64,000 nucleotides of DNA from Clostridiales bacterium. GTDB lineage: Bacteria > Bacillota > Clostridia > Oscillospirales > Acutalibacteraceae. The translations under genes were made by a program, and so were the position numbers. Shown in pieces: positions 52,395 through 60,393 of the stretch. A model generated the notes under the pieces. The model saw only the letters and a program-made list of their open reading frames with translations, was not told the DNA's origin and made no database searches. The stretch's first letter is position 1. The number at the start of each line of letters is the position of its first letter. The stretch lies in contig DULI01000006.1 of NCBI GenBank assembly GCA_012840445.1, positions 127,240 through 191,239 of the forward strand, read 5' to 3'.

Positions 52395-52814
52395 ATGCTT
52401 AATGTTGTCGTATTAACCGGTCGCCTGACCGAAACTCCCGAACTGCGCCACACTCCAAACGGTGTTCCGGTAACCCGGTTTGCCGTTGCGGTCCAGCGCG
52501 CCTTTAAGTCAGCGGACGGGGATTACGAGACCGACTTCATCAACATTGTTGCATGGCGAAGCCAAGCCGAATTCATCACAAGGTTTTTCACCAAGGGTCA
52601 GGAAATCGGTATACAGGGTTCTATACAAACCCGCAGGTATACCGACAAAGACGGCAACAAAAGAACGGCATTCGAAGTAATTGTCGACCGTGCCCATTTT
52701 GTGGGCCCAAAACATACAGCGGACAGCCAGGATGTCGAGCCGCCCGTCTCATTCTCCAATGCAGACACAGGCGACTTTGCCGAAATCACGGATGACGACG
52801 ACCTGCCGTTCTGA
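52395..52814 (+). CDS. ssb: Single-stranded DNA-binding protein
   Basis: A 139-residue OB-fold protein: NVVVLTGRLTETPELRHTPNGVPVTRFAVAV, IVAWRSQAEF, KGQEIGIQGSIQTRRYTDKDG. A short acidic tail ends in DDDDLPF, the universal protein-interaction tip of SSB. The tail is shorter than in enterobacteria. Between rpsF and rpsR, as in most Bacillota. Confidence 0.97.
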   Translation: MLNVVVLTGRLTETPELRHTPNGVPVTRFAVAVQRAFKSADGDYETDFINIVAWRSQAEFITRFFTKGQEIGIQGSIQTRRYTDKDGNKRTAFEVIVDRAHFVGPKHTADSQDVEPPVSFSNADTGDFAEITDDDDLPF

Positions 52815-52856
52815 TTTCATTCAACAAAAACAGCTACGCAAGAAAAGGAGATAAAT

Positions 52857-53084
52857 ATGGAAAACAAACCGAAGAAGGGCCGCAAAAAGGTATGCCATTT
52901 TTGCGTTGACCGCATTGAGAAAATAGATTACAAAGACGTAGCAAGGCTTCGTAAATTTATTTCGGAACGCGCAAAGATTCTCCCCCGCCGTGTAACCGGC
53001 ACCTGCGCGTCCCATCAGCGCGAGCTTACAACCGCTATTAAGCGTGCCCGCTATGTGGCCTTGCTGCCATATACCAGCGATTAA
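52857..53084 (+). CDS. rpsR: Small ribosomal subunit protein bS18
   Basis: A 75-residue basic protein with [21 protein letters not shown] and the conserved [26 protein letters not shown]. It retains a CxxC pair (C16, C19) plus C49, the zinc-binding version of S18. Last gene of its operon. Confidence 0.97.
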   Translation: MENKPKKGRKKVCHFCVDRIEKIDYKDVARLRKFISERAKILPRRVTGTCASHQRELTTAIKRARYVALLPYTSD

Positions 53085-53088
53085 TCCA

Positions 53089-53118
53089 GAAGGACGGTCT
53101 TTACCGTCCTTTTTTTAT
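53089..53118 (+). terminator. Terminator of rpsF-ssb-rpsR
   Basis: Stem AGGACGGT (53091-53098) with ACCGTCCT (53103-53110), seven T. Confidence 0.92.
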
Positions 53119-53131
53119 GTATTTCAATAAT

Positions 53132-53160
53132 TTGAAATAATTTTTCCACTGTGATATAAT
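53132..53160 (+). promoter_or_regulatory. Sigma-A promoter reading directly into the DUF2752 start codon
   Basis: TTGAAA (53132-53137), 17-bp spacer, TATAAT (53155-53160). The ATG is at 53167, the usual distance of the transcription start itself, so the mRNA would be leaderless. Confidence 0.7.
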
Positions 53161-53166
53161 ACAGCC

Positions 53167-53511
53167 ATGACAAGCCAATTGTATAAAGCACTTAAATCTC
53201 TGCTGTTTTATGCCGCCCTCTTTGCGGTTGTGGTCATCATCGACTATAAATGCCCCATAAAGGCATTGTTTGGTATAGCTTGTCCCGGTTGCGGAATGGT
53301 GCGGGCATGGCTAAGCGTTTTAAAACTGGATTTTAAATCAGCTTTTTACTATCACCCCTTGTTTTTCGTCGCCCCCTTAATCCCGCCGCTTATGTCCCTC
53401 CCCAAAAAATCCGGCAAAAGGGCGCAGAATTTAATTGTGTTTTTAGCGGGGCTTTTGTTTTTTTGTATATACCTTTTTAGAATTACCCGCCACTTCCCCG
53501 ATGTGCTGTAG
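53167..53511 (+). CDS. DUF2752 domain membrane protein
   Basis: A 114-residue protein with about three hydrophobic segments and the DUF2752 signature CPIKALFGIACPGCGMVRAWLSVL (Cys-rich CPGCG near residue 44). The function of this family is not known. No Shine-Dalgarno precedes the ATG; the promoter places the transcript start at or next to the ATG. It ends in TAG at 53509, and the next coding region continues in the same frame. Confidence 0.88.
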   Translation: MTSQLYKALKSLLFYAALFAVVVIIDYKCPIKALFGIACPGCGMVRAWLSVLKLDFKSAFYYHPLFFVAPLIPPLMSLPKKSGKRAQNLIVFLAGLLFFCIYLFRITRHFPDVL

Positions 53512-53526
53512 AAAGGGGGTTCATTT

Positions 53527-54669
53527 ATAAATACGCTTGTTTTAAAGGCAAAACGGTTCTTTTCCCATCCCGAAAACATTTTTTATATAATAATCGCAAG
53601 CGTTTTCACGCACTATACAATAACCTCCGCAACCGTCGCAGTAACCGGCGTATACCTCTTAGCCAGCCGCAAAACGCGGCATAAAATTTTTGTGCATAAA
53701 GGCTCGGTATTCACTGCGGCCTTTTCGTTATATGCCCTGATTATATCGCTGATTTTTTCCAACTTCATCGGCGCTGCCTGCGCCGTGGGCTTTTTTCTTA
53801 TAATGGTCATAATCCTCTACGCCCGCACCTGTGTCACAAAGGGTGTGTTTGAAAGCTCCCTTAATGTTGCCTGTTTCTTAAGCGTGTTTATCACCATCTT
53901 TGCCGTAATCGAACGGCTGCTTTCCCATTCAGACAAGCTCTACCGCTGCAAAACCGTGTTTTTTAACCCAAATTATATGGCAACGGTAGTAAGCACCGTG
54001 GTAATAATCTGCGCATATAAGGTAATCACAAAGCAGGGTAACCAGCTTCTATACTACATTATTGCCTCATTCAATGTGGTAAGCCTTTACCTTTGCGGCA
54101 GCCTGTTTGCGTGGGTAAATATTTTTATTGCCGTTGCGGCACTGCTGTTCATCTTCCACCGCCACCAGCTATTAAGCATATTCCTGCTTGTTGCCGCCAC
54201 CGGCTGCATTGTGTTGTACAGCAAGCCCGACCTGCTCCCCCGCCTTGCCGAATCCCAGCTTACTACCGAAAACCGGTTTGACATCTGGGGCGTGGTAATC
54301 AAAGCAATCCTTAAATCCCCCTTTGTGGGCAGGGGTTTTTTGACCTACTACAACATCTACCAGAGTTACCCCGGCAGCTATCCCACCCAGCACGCCCACA
54401 GCCTGTATCTCGACCCCATACTCAATTTTGGAATTCTCGGCACCGCCCTGTTGCTTGTGTATTTTGTATATTATTACAAAAAGCTGCTGCTTTGCCGCAA
54501 CCTGTTAAACAACAGCCGCATATCGGCCCTGATTTTCGCGCTTACGGCATCAACCTTGGTGCACGGGCTGATTGACGTCACAATCCTCTGGGTCCAGTCC
54601 GGCCTGCTTTTGGGCTACATAATGGCAGGGCTTGGTATCGAAGAGCGCATGCTCTCTGCGCAAAAATAA
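53527..54669 (+). CDS. O-antigen ligase/polymerase-like multi-pass membrane protein (start codon uncertain)
   Basis: A membrane protein of about 380 residues with roughly ten helices. A large periplasmic loop holds the ligase-type segment FVGRGFLTYYNIYQ-SYPGSYPTQHAHSLYLDPIL (split here by a hyphen), with the conserved Arg, His and HSLYLDPILNFGILG that characterise Wzy/WaaL proteins. Coding character begins right after the DUF2752 TAG in the same frame, but no ATG, GTG or TTG occurs in frame until GTG 53692. AAAGGGGG (53512-53519) suggests initiation near 53527 (ATA), which I use as a tentative start. Probably joins or polymerises surface glycans. Confidence 0.75.
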   Translation: MNTLVLKAKRFFSHPENIFYIIIASVFTHYTITSATVAVTGVYLLASRKTRHKIFVHKGSVFTAAFSLYALIISLIFSNFIGAACAVGFFLIMVIILYARTCVTKGVFESSLNVACFLSVFITIFAVIERLLSHSDKLYRCKTVFFNPNYMATVVSTVVIICAYKVITKQGNQLLYYIIASFNVVSLYLCGSLFAWVNIFIAVAALLFIFHRHQLLSIFLLVAATGCIVLYSKPDLLPRLAESQLTTENRFDIWGVVIKAILKSPFVGRGFLTYYNIYQSYPGSYPTQHAHSLYLDPILNFGILGTALLLVYFVYYYKKLLLCRNLLNNSRISALIFALTASTLVHGLIDVTILWVQSGLLLGYIMAGLGIEERMLSAQK

Positions 54670-54689
54670 TCCAGAAATTTCAGATTTGT

Positions 54690-54719
54690 AAAGCCGCCCA
54701 AATTGGCGGCTTTTTTTGA
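54690..54719 (+). terminator. Terminator after the O-antigen-ligase-like gene
   Basis: AAGCCGCC/GGCGGCTT stem, 6-nt loop, seven T. Confidence 0.9.
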
Positions 54720-54767
54720 TACACATTTGACAGAAAAATTTGCAATAGCTTCTTGCGCTGCACATAA

Positions 54768-54819
54768 TTGTTAATGCACATACAAAGATTGTTAATCAAT
54801 CAGTAAATTTCGTTCACAA
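54768..54819. promoter_or_regulatory. Rex-like half-sites upstream of the hydrogenase operon
   Basis: TTGTTAA at 54768-54774 and 54789-54795 and TTCACAA at 54813-54819 match halves of the clostridial Rex operator TTGTTAA-N4-TTAACAA. No full palindrome at the canonical N4 spacing is present. The rest of 54720-54985 is AT-rich leader. Confidence 0.35.
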
Positions 54820-54877
54820 TTTGCCCTTTTGCCTAATATTTTGCAATTTTTTTCGGTATTATATACACAACTTAATA

Positions 54878-54906
54878 TAGACTTTATAAGCTTTATTTGT
54901 TATAAT
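54878..54906 (+). promoter_or_regulatory. Probable promoter of the hydrogenase operon
   Basis: TAGACT (54878-54883), 17-bp spacer, TATAAT (54901-54906); an 80-nt leader follows before AGGAGG. Confidence 0.55.
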
Positions 54907-54985
54907 TTTAACATTGGAGTTACCCTGCCATAAAAGCCTTAACTGGCTTATAATCCCTGTCTAACTTTATAGGAGGAATAGGCTA

Positions 54986-55483
54986 ATGAAAAAAAGCATA
55001 AGCAAAATCCCATTCAGGGGCACACCCGAGCAAGAAAAGCAGCTTATGGAGGTTATAAAGAAACATCGTGACCAGAAAGATGCCCTGATAAAGGTAATGC
55101 AGGAAGCACAGGAAATCTACGGATATCTGCCGCTTGAGGTGCAGCAGATGATAGCCGAAGGCATGAACGTGCCTGTTGAAGAGGTATACGGCATTGCAAC
55201 CTTCTACGCCATGTTCTCCCTTTCCCCAAAGGGCGAAAACAAAATCTCGGTCTGCCTTGGCACCGCGTGCTATGTCAAGGGCGCACAGGCCCTTATTGAC
55301 CGCATAACCGAGGTGCTGGGCATAAGGCCTGGCGAGTGCACCGAAGATGGCAAATTTTCTCTCGAGGCATGCCGCTGCATCGGCGCCTGTGGCCTTGCCC
55401 CTGTCATGACCATTAACGACGATGTCTACGGCCGTCTTACCGATAAGGATGTAGACGGAATCCTTAAAAAATACATGGATTAA
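54986..55483 (+). CDS. NuoE-like [2Fe-2S] subunit of NAD(P)-dependent [FeFe] hydrogenase (HydC/HndA)
   Basis: A 165-residue thioredoxin-fold subunit. The four cluster ligands are in the NuoE pattern: CLGTAC (C87 and C92) and CRCIGACG (C128 and C132, approximate numbering). The N-terminal helical bundle ALIKVMQEAQEIYGYLPLEVQQMIAE is typical. It passes electrons to the NuoF-like subunit encoded next. First of a three-gene hydrogenase operon behind AGGAGG. Confidence 0.94.
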   Translation: MKKSISKIPFRGTPEQEKQLMEVIKKHRDQKDALIKVMQEAQEIYGYLPLEVQQMIAEGMNVPVEEVYGIATFYAMFSLSPKGENKISVCLGTACYVKGAQALIDRITEVLGIRPGECTEDGKFSLEACRCIGACGLAPVMTINDDVYGRLTDKDVDGILKKYMD

Positions 55484-55520
55484 GCAAACGCTTAATACCC
55501 AGAATTACGGAGGTAAATGT

Positions 55521-57383
55521 ATGGTATCCCTTGATAAAATAAAGGCGATTCGCGATAGAGTAAGAAAACAGTTTTTACCGGCCGACAATACGTACAGGGT
55601 GGTTGTCGGAATGGCTACCTGCGGCATTGCCGCCGGCGCAAAATCCGTGTACGACGAGCTTGTAAAGGTAATAAAGGAAAAGGGCCTTGACAATGTCACC
55701 GTCTCCCAGACCGGATGTATCGGCGCATGCCAGTACGAGCCGATTGTTGAGGTATACTCCGGTGACCAGAGGGTAACCTATGTCAAAATCACCGCCGACA
55801 AGGTGGATGAGATTATCTACCGCCACTTAATGGGCGGCCACCCGGTGGAGAAGTACACAATCGGCGCGGTATTAAAGAGCGGCGAGGACGATAATATTCT
55901 ATCCATAGAAGACACCGCTTTTTATAAATACCAGAAGCGCGTCGCCCTTCGCAACTGCGGAATTATAAACCCCGAGTCAATCGACGAATACATAGCCTTT
56001 GACGGTTATCAGGCCCTTATTGACTGCATTACAAAATATACACCCGAAGAAGTCATCGAAATCGTAAAGGCCTCAGGGCTTCGCGGCCGCGGCGGCGGCG
56101 GTTTCCCCACAGGCATAAAATGGTCGCTTGCCGCAAAAAATCAGGCAGATCAGAAGTATGTATGCTGCAACGCCGACGAGGGCGACCCGGGCGCGTTCAT
56201 GGACCGCTCGGTGCTTGAGGGCGACCCCCACGCGGTAATCGAGGCCATGGCAATCGCAGGGTACGCCATTGGCGCGACCCAGGGATATATCTATGTCCGC
56301 GCAGAGTACCCCGTTGCGGTAAAACGCCTGAAAATCGCCATAGACCAGGCTCGCGAATACGGCCTGCTTGGCAAAAATATACTCGGGACCGATTTTACAT
56401 TCGACCTTGATATCCGTCTTGGCGCCGGCGCCTTTGTCTGCGGCGAGGAAACCGCTCTCATGACCTCAATCGAGGGCAAACGCGGCGAGCCCCGTCCCCG
56501 TCCGCCCTATCCGGCAGTCAAAGGCCTTTTCGGCAAGCCCACAATTCTCAACAATGTCGAAACATACGCCAACATTCCCCAGATTATCTTAAAGGGCAGC
56601 GAATGGTTTGCCTCTATGGGAACCGAAAAATCCAAGGGCACCAAGGTGTTTGCCCTTGGCGGCAAAATAAACAACACAGGCCTTGTGGAAATCCCCATGG
56701 GCACCACACTCCGCCAGGTTATCGAGGAAATCGGCGGTGGAATTCCCAACGGCAAGAAGTTTAAAGCCGCGCAAACCGGCGGTCCCTCGGGGGGATGCAT
56801 TCCTTCAAGCAAGTTCGAAATTGAAATAGATTACGACAACCTTGTAAATATCGGCAGCATGATGGGTTCAGGCGGCCTTATCGTCATGGACGAGGACACC
56901 TGTATGGTCGATATTGCAAAGTTCTTCCTTGACTTTACGGTCGACGAGTCTTGCGGCAAATGTACGCCCTGCAGGATCGGCACCAAGCGCCTGCACGAAA
57001 TGCTCGAGAAAATAACATCGGGCAACGCCACAATGGAAGACCTCGACAAGCTGGAAGAGCTGTGCTATTACATTAAGGACAACGCCCTGTGCGGCCTCGG
57101 CCAAACCGCTCCTAACCCGGTGCTCTCCACGCTTAAATACTTCTATGATGAATACAAGGCACACGTTGTGGACAGAAAATGCCCGGCGGGTGTTTGCAAG
57201 AACCTTATAAGCTACGTTATTGACGATACAAAATGCAAACGGTGCACAGCCTGCAAACGCGCCTGTCCGGTACAGGCAATCGAAGGCGCCGTCAAGCAGC
57301 CGCATGTCATTGACCAGAGCAAGTGCATAAAATGCGGCGCCTGTTATGAAGCCTGCAAATTCGGCGCTGTTGTCAAGAGATAA
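55521..57383 (+). CDS. NuoF-like flavin and iron-sulfur subunit of [FeFe] hydrogenase (HydB/HndC)
   Basis: A 620-residue subunit that oxidises NAD(P)H. In order: an N-terminal thioredoxin-like [2Fe-2S] domain (residues 1-100, with VGMATCGIAAGAKS and TGCIGACQYEP), the FMN site GRGGGGFPTGIKWS and NADEGDPGAFMDRS, the [4Fe-4S] ligands SCGKCTPCRIGTKR, and a C-terminal 2x[4Fe-4S] ferredoxin domain (CKRCTACKRACP, CIKCGACYEACK). The added ferredoxin domain is the arrangement found in electron-bifurcating hydrogenases. Between the NuoE-like and catalytic subunit genes. Confidence 0.95.
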   Translation: MVSLDKIKAIRDRVRKQFLPADNTYRVVVGMATCGIAAGAKSVYDELVKVIKEKGLDNVTVSQTGCIGACQYEPIVEVYSGDQRVTYVKITADKVDEIIYRHLMGGHPVEKYTIGAVLKSGEDDNILSIEDTAFYKYQKRVALRNCGIINPESIDEYIAFDGYQALIDCITKYTPEEVIEIVKASGLRGRGGGGFPTGIKWSLAAKNQADQKYVCCNADEGDPGAFMDRSVLEGDPHAVIEAMAIAGYAIGATQGYIYVRAEYPVAVKRLKIAIDQAREYGLLGKNILGTDFTFDLDIRLGAGAFVCGEETALMTSIEGKRGEPRPRPPYPAVKGLFGKPTILNNVETYANIPQIILKGSEWFASMGTEKSKGTKVFALGGKINNTGLVEIPMGTTLRQVIEEIGGGIPNGKKFKAAQTGGPSGGCIPSSKFEIEIDYDNLVNIGSMMGSGGLIVMDEDTCMVDIAKFFLDFTVDESCGKCTPCRIGTKRLHEMLEKITSGNATMEDLDKLEELCYYIKDNALCGLGQTAPNPVLSTLKYFYDEYKAHVVDRKCPAGVCKNLISYVIDDTKCKRCTACKRACPVQAIEGAVKQPHVIDQSKCIKCGACYEACKFGAVVKR

Positions 57384-57401
57384 GGGAAGGAGTGTCTTGA
57401 A

Positions 57402-59153
57402 ATGAACATGGTTAATCTTAAGATAAACGGGATACCCGTAACGGTGCCCGAAAACTATACAATTCTCGAGGCCGCAAGGGAGATCGGCATAGAAATCCCC
57501 ACCTTGTGCTACATGTGGAAAATGAACGAAATCGGCGCCTGCCGCATCTGCGTTGTTGAGGTAAAGGGCGCCCGTTCGCTGGTTGCCTCCTGCGTGTACC
57601 CGGTTTCCGAGGGCATGGAGGTCCAGACCAACACCCTTAAAATCCAGAAGGCCCGCAAAACCACATTGGAACTGATTCTATCCAACCACGACAAAAACTG
57701 CCTGTCCTGTGTCAGAAGCGGCAGTTGCGAGCTGCAAAAGCTCTGCCATGATTTCGGCGTTGATTCCGCAAGGTTCGACGGTGATACGCCCAAATTCGAT
57801 ATAGACTACAGCGCACCGCACATGTACCGCGACAACAACAAATGTATCCTCTGCCGCCGCTGCGTGGCAGCCTGCAAGGCGCAGCACGTGGGAGTAATCG
57901 GTGCCAACGACCGCGGGTTTGATACCCACATCGGCTGCGCATTCGATATGCCTCTCGAAAAGGTGGCCTGCATTTCCTGCGGCCAATGTATCGTCAACTG
58001 CCCGACAGGTGCGCTGTCGGAACGCGACGATACCGACAAGGTATTCGAGGCTCTCAGTGACCCCACAAAGCACGTAATCGTCCAGACCGCGCCCTCAATC
58101 CGCGTAACCCTTGGCGAGTGCTTTGGCATGGCCCCCGGCAGCATCGTCACCGGCAAAATGGTGGCGGCATTAAAGCGCCTTGGATTTGACAAGGTATTTG
58201 ATACCGACTTTGCCGCCGACCTTACCATAATGGAAGAGGCAAACGAATTTTTAGACAGGGTCAAAAACGGCGGAAAACTTCCGCTTATCACCTCCTGCTC
58301 GCCGGGCTGGATCAAGTTCTGCGAGATGTACCATCCGGATCTTCTTGACAACCTCTCCAGCTGCAAATCGCCGCAGCAGATGTTCGGCGCAATAATCAAG
58401 ACCTGGTACGCCGAGAAAAACGGCATCGACCCGAAAGACATCGTTGTGGTAAGCATCATGCCCTGCACGGCCAAAAAGTTCGAAATCGGCCGCGCCGACC
58501 AGTCAGCCGCGGGCAACGGAATCCCGGACTGCGACATTGCCCTTACCACCCGCGAGCTTGCCCGCATGATCGAGCGCGCCCACATCAAATTCGACCTGCT
58601 GCCTGACGAAGAATTCGACAACCCATTGGGCGAAAGCTCCGGCGCCGGCGTAATCTTTGGCGCCACCGGCGGCGTTATGGAAGCAGCCCTTAGAACCGCT
58701 GTGGAAACCCTCGAGGGCAAACCCCTTGAGAATATAGACTTCACCGCCGTTCGCGGCACCCAATCCTTAAAAGAGGCTGAACTCGAAGTGGCCGGCATGA
58801 AGATAAGGGTAGCGGTTGCCAGCGGCATGGAAAGCGCTCACGAACTGCTTAACAAGGTAAAGAGCGGCGAGGCTGAATACCACTTCATCGAGATCATGGG
58901 TTGCCCCGGCGGATGTATCAACGGCGGCGGCCAGCCAGTCCAGCCCGCATCAGTCCGCAGCTTTGTGGACCTTAAGAAACTCCGTTCAGAAGCGCTGTAC
59001 GCCGATGACCGCGCCAATACCATCAGAAAATCCCATGAGAATCCGATGATTAAGCTTCTTTATAACGAATACCTCGAGAAGCCGGGCAGCCACAGGGCGC
59101 ACAAAATCCTTCACACAACATATGTCAACCGTTCAAAAATGGTTGTAAAATAA
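57402..59153 (+). CDS. [FeFe] hydrogenase catalytic subunit (group A3 type, HydA/HndD)
   Basis: A 583-residue enzyme that makes H2. The N-terminus has a [2Fe-2S] plant-type domain (CYMWKMNEIGACRICVVEV and later Cys), the His-Cys3 [4Fe-4S] site (HDKNCLSCVRSGSC), and two [4Fe-4S] sites CILCRRCVAAC and CISCGQCIVNC. The H-cluster motifs are TSCSPGW (from residue 297), MPCTAKKFE and MGCPGGCINGGG. TSCSP, not TSCCP, is usual in group A3. With the two preceding subunits it forms a likely NADH/ferredoxin-dependent bifurcating complex. Maturases HydEFG are not in this window. Confidence 0.96.
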   Translation: MNMVNLKINGIPVTVPENYTILEAAREIGIEIPTLCYMWKMNEIGACRICVVEVKGARSLVASCVYPVSEGMEVQTNTLKIQKARKTTLELILSNHDKNCLSCVRSGSCELQKLCHDFGVDSARFDGDTPKFDIDYSAPHMYRDNNKCILCRRCVAACKAQHVGVIGANDRGFDTHIGCAFDMPLEKVACISCGQCIVNCPTGALSERDDTDKVFEALSDPTKHVIVQTAPSIRVTLGECFGMAPGSIVTGKMVAALKRLGFDKVFDTDFAADLTIMEEANEFLDRVKNGGKLPLITSCSPGWIKFCEMYHPDLLDNLSSCKSPQQMFGAIIKTWYAEKNGIDPKDIVVVSIMPCTAKKFEIGRADQSAAGNGIPDCDIALTTRELARMIERAHIKFDLLPDEEFDNPLGESSGAGVIFGATGGVMEAALRTAVETLEGKPLENIDFTAVRGTQSLKEAELEVAGMKIRVAVASGMESAHELLNKVKSGEAEYHFIEIMGCPGGCINGGGQPVQPASVRSFVDLKKLRSEALYADDRANTIRKSHENPMIKLLYNEYLEKPGSHRAHKILHTTYVNRSKMVVK

Positions 59154-59157
59154 TCAA

Positions 59158-59188
59158 AAACCCCGCAGGAAACCTGCGGGGTTAAATT
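59158..59188. terminator. Terminator of the hydrogenase operon
   Basis: CCCCGCAGG (59161-59169) with CCTGCGGGG (59173-59181), AAA loop; A/T-rich on both sides so it can act on both strands. Confidence 0.88.
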
Positions 59189-59191
59189 TTT

Positions 59192-59224
59192 GCAAAAAAA
59201 CAACCGCCCTATTGGACGGCCGCT
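59192..59224 (-). terminator. Terminator of the 5S rRNA gene
   Basis: On the minus strand CGGCCGTCC-AATA-GGGCGGTTG with G-U pairs and TTGTTTTTTT tail, about 8 nt after the 5S 3' end. Confidence 0.7.
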
Positions 59225-59231
59225 TTTGGAA

Positions 59232-59347
59232 GTCGGCACCTACCTATTTTCCCAGGCGGTCTCCCGCCAAGTATCTTCGGCACTGATGAGCTTAACTTCC
59301 GTGTTCGGTATGGGAACGGGTGGACCCTCATCGTTATTGACACCGAC
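59232..59347 (-). rRNA. rrf: 5S ribosomal RNA, isolated copy
   Basis: The minus strand reads a complete 5S rRNA of 116 nt: terminal stem GTCGGTG.../...TGCCGAC, then the universal CCGTTCCCATACCGAACACGG-like core (59295-59315 region), GGAAGTTAAGCTC and the loop E region. The plus strand shows the well-known complement GATGAGCTTAACTTCC. No 16S or 23S sequence flanks it, and it has its own promoter and terminator. Confidence 0.97.
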
Positions 59348-59363
59348 TCATTTACAACATGAT

Positions 59364-59392
59364 ATATTAGCACAAAGTTCAGCAAAAATCAA
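59364..59392 (-). promoter_or_regulatory. Promoter of the isolated 5S rRNA gene
   Basis: Minus strand TTGATT (complement of 59387-59392), 17-bp spacer, TAATAT (complement of 59364-59369), about 17 nt before the 5S 5' end. Confidence 0.6.
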
Positions 59393-59446
59393 GTATTTTT
59401 TACTAAAATGCGCAAATTTTTTGAAATTGTCAAAACCTTTGCGCTT

Positions 59447-60289
59447 TTAAGCACCCTGGTTCAGCACCTGCAACTGGTAGTTGTATTCGTTTACGACAAA
59501 TGAGGAATACAAAACCACCGTGTTCAGGAAATAAGGCAGGGTGAAAATTATGGTAACGCCAAGCGCGGATAACAAAAGCCAGCCGAAAAAGCTAAAAACC
59601 AGGCTTACGAATTCCACCTTCCTGCCCGACGAAATTCTTGCCGCATGCCTGTATGCCTCATTGGGGGTCAGTTTTTCATCGCTAAACAGCAGCACAGGCG
59701 ACGGGAAATACCTGATAATCAGCGGCACGAAAAACACAAACCCTATAATAAACAGGCAAAACTGCAGCGCGTAAAAGGTATTGATAATCTCCGGCGCCTG
59801 CACACCGATTAGCCTGTAAAAATTCTCGTCGGTAAGCACCGCCGCGGCGTATCCTGGCAAAAAGGAAACAAACCCCAAAGCCAATACCCTCAAAACAAAC
59901 AGCAGGTAAAACGACACCGCCCTAAAATACAGGCGCAGGCTTGAGAAATAATAAAACACATTCCCAACCGGGTCGTCGGCGCCCAAAGCCGCCCGCCAGA
60001 ACCAGCGCAGCACGCCAAGTCCCAGCGGCACCAAAAAGAACAGGGATAAAAGAAAGCTCACCGAATCAACCGCGACCTTCAACACCACATCTTTTACCCG
60101 GTACCAGTTTTCGGGGTTAAGCGGGCTGAAAAACATGTCGACCTTAAACACATTTATAAGCAATACCTTAAACATGGCGCATATAACCCACGTGCCAAGC
60201 AAAATACTGCAAACCGCAAAGGTCTGCGTCCATCTGGGTTTCAGGGAATCAAGCGAAAACTTCTTTATTGTCCGGGTATCCGGAATCAT
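59447..60289 (-). CDS. Multi-pass membrane protein of unknown function (DUF975-like)
   Basis: A 280-residue protein with about six hydrophobic segments and a cytoplasmic N-terminus (IPDTRTIKKFSLDSLKPRWTQTF). Short conserved-looking parts such as LTPNEAYRHAARISSGRK recall DUF975 membrane proteins, which typically have amphipathic loops of this sort. No enzyme motif is visible. It faces away from the pseudouridine synthase gene and is followed downstream by the 5S gene on the same strand. Confidence 0.75.
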   Translation of the reverse strand: MIPDTRTIKKFSLDSLKPRWTQTFAVCSILLGTWVICAMFKVLLINVFKVDMFFSPLNPENWYRVKDVVLKVAVDSVSFLLSLFFLVPLGLGVLRWFWRAALGADDPVGNVFYYFSSLRLYFRAVSFYLLFVLRVLALGFVSFLPGYAAAVLTDENFYRLIGVQAPEIINTFYALQFCLFIIGFVFFVPLIIRYFPSPVLLFSDEKLTPNEAYRHAARISSGRKVEFVSLVFSFFGWLLLSALGVTIIFTLPYFLNTVVLYSSFVVNEYNYQLQVLNQGA

Positions 60290-60393
60290 CAGACAACCCC
60301 CAATGCTGAATCTTATATAGTATTATAGCAAAATCCGGTGTAAATTCAATTAACGCTAATGTATAATATAAAAAAATAGTTTAGGAGTGCAAA

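Noticed and set aside
53505-53515. Pyrrolysine insertion at TAG between DUF2752 and the ligase-like gene
   Set aside because: TAG is a plausible normal end of DUF2752, a ribosome site follows, and nothing here suggests pyl machinery; kept only as one option in the finding.
57806-58828. 340-residue minus-strand open frame
   Set aside because: Antisense to the well-supported [FeFe] hydrogenase gene.
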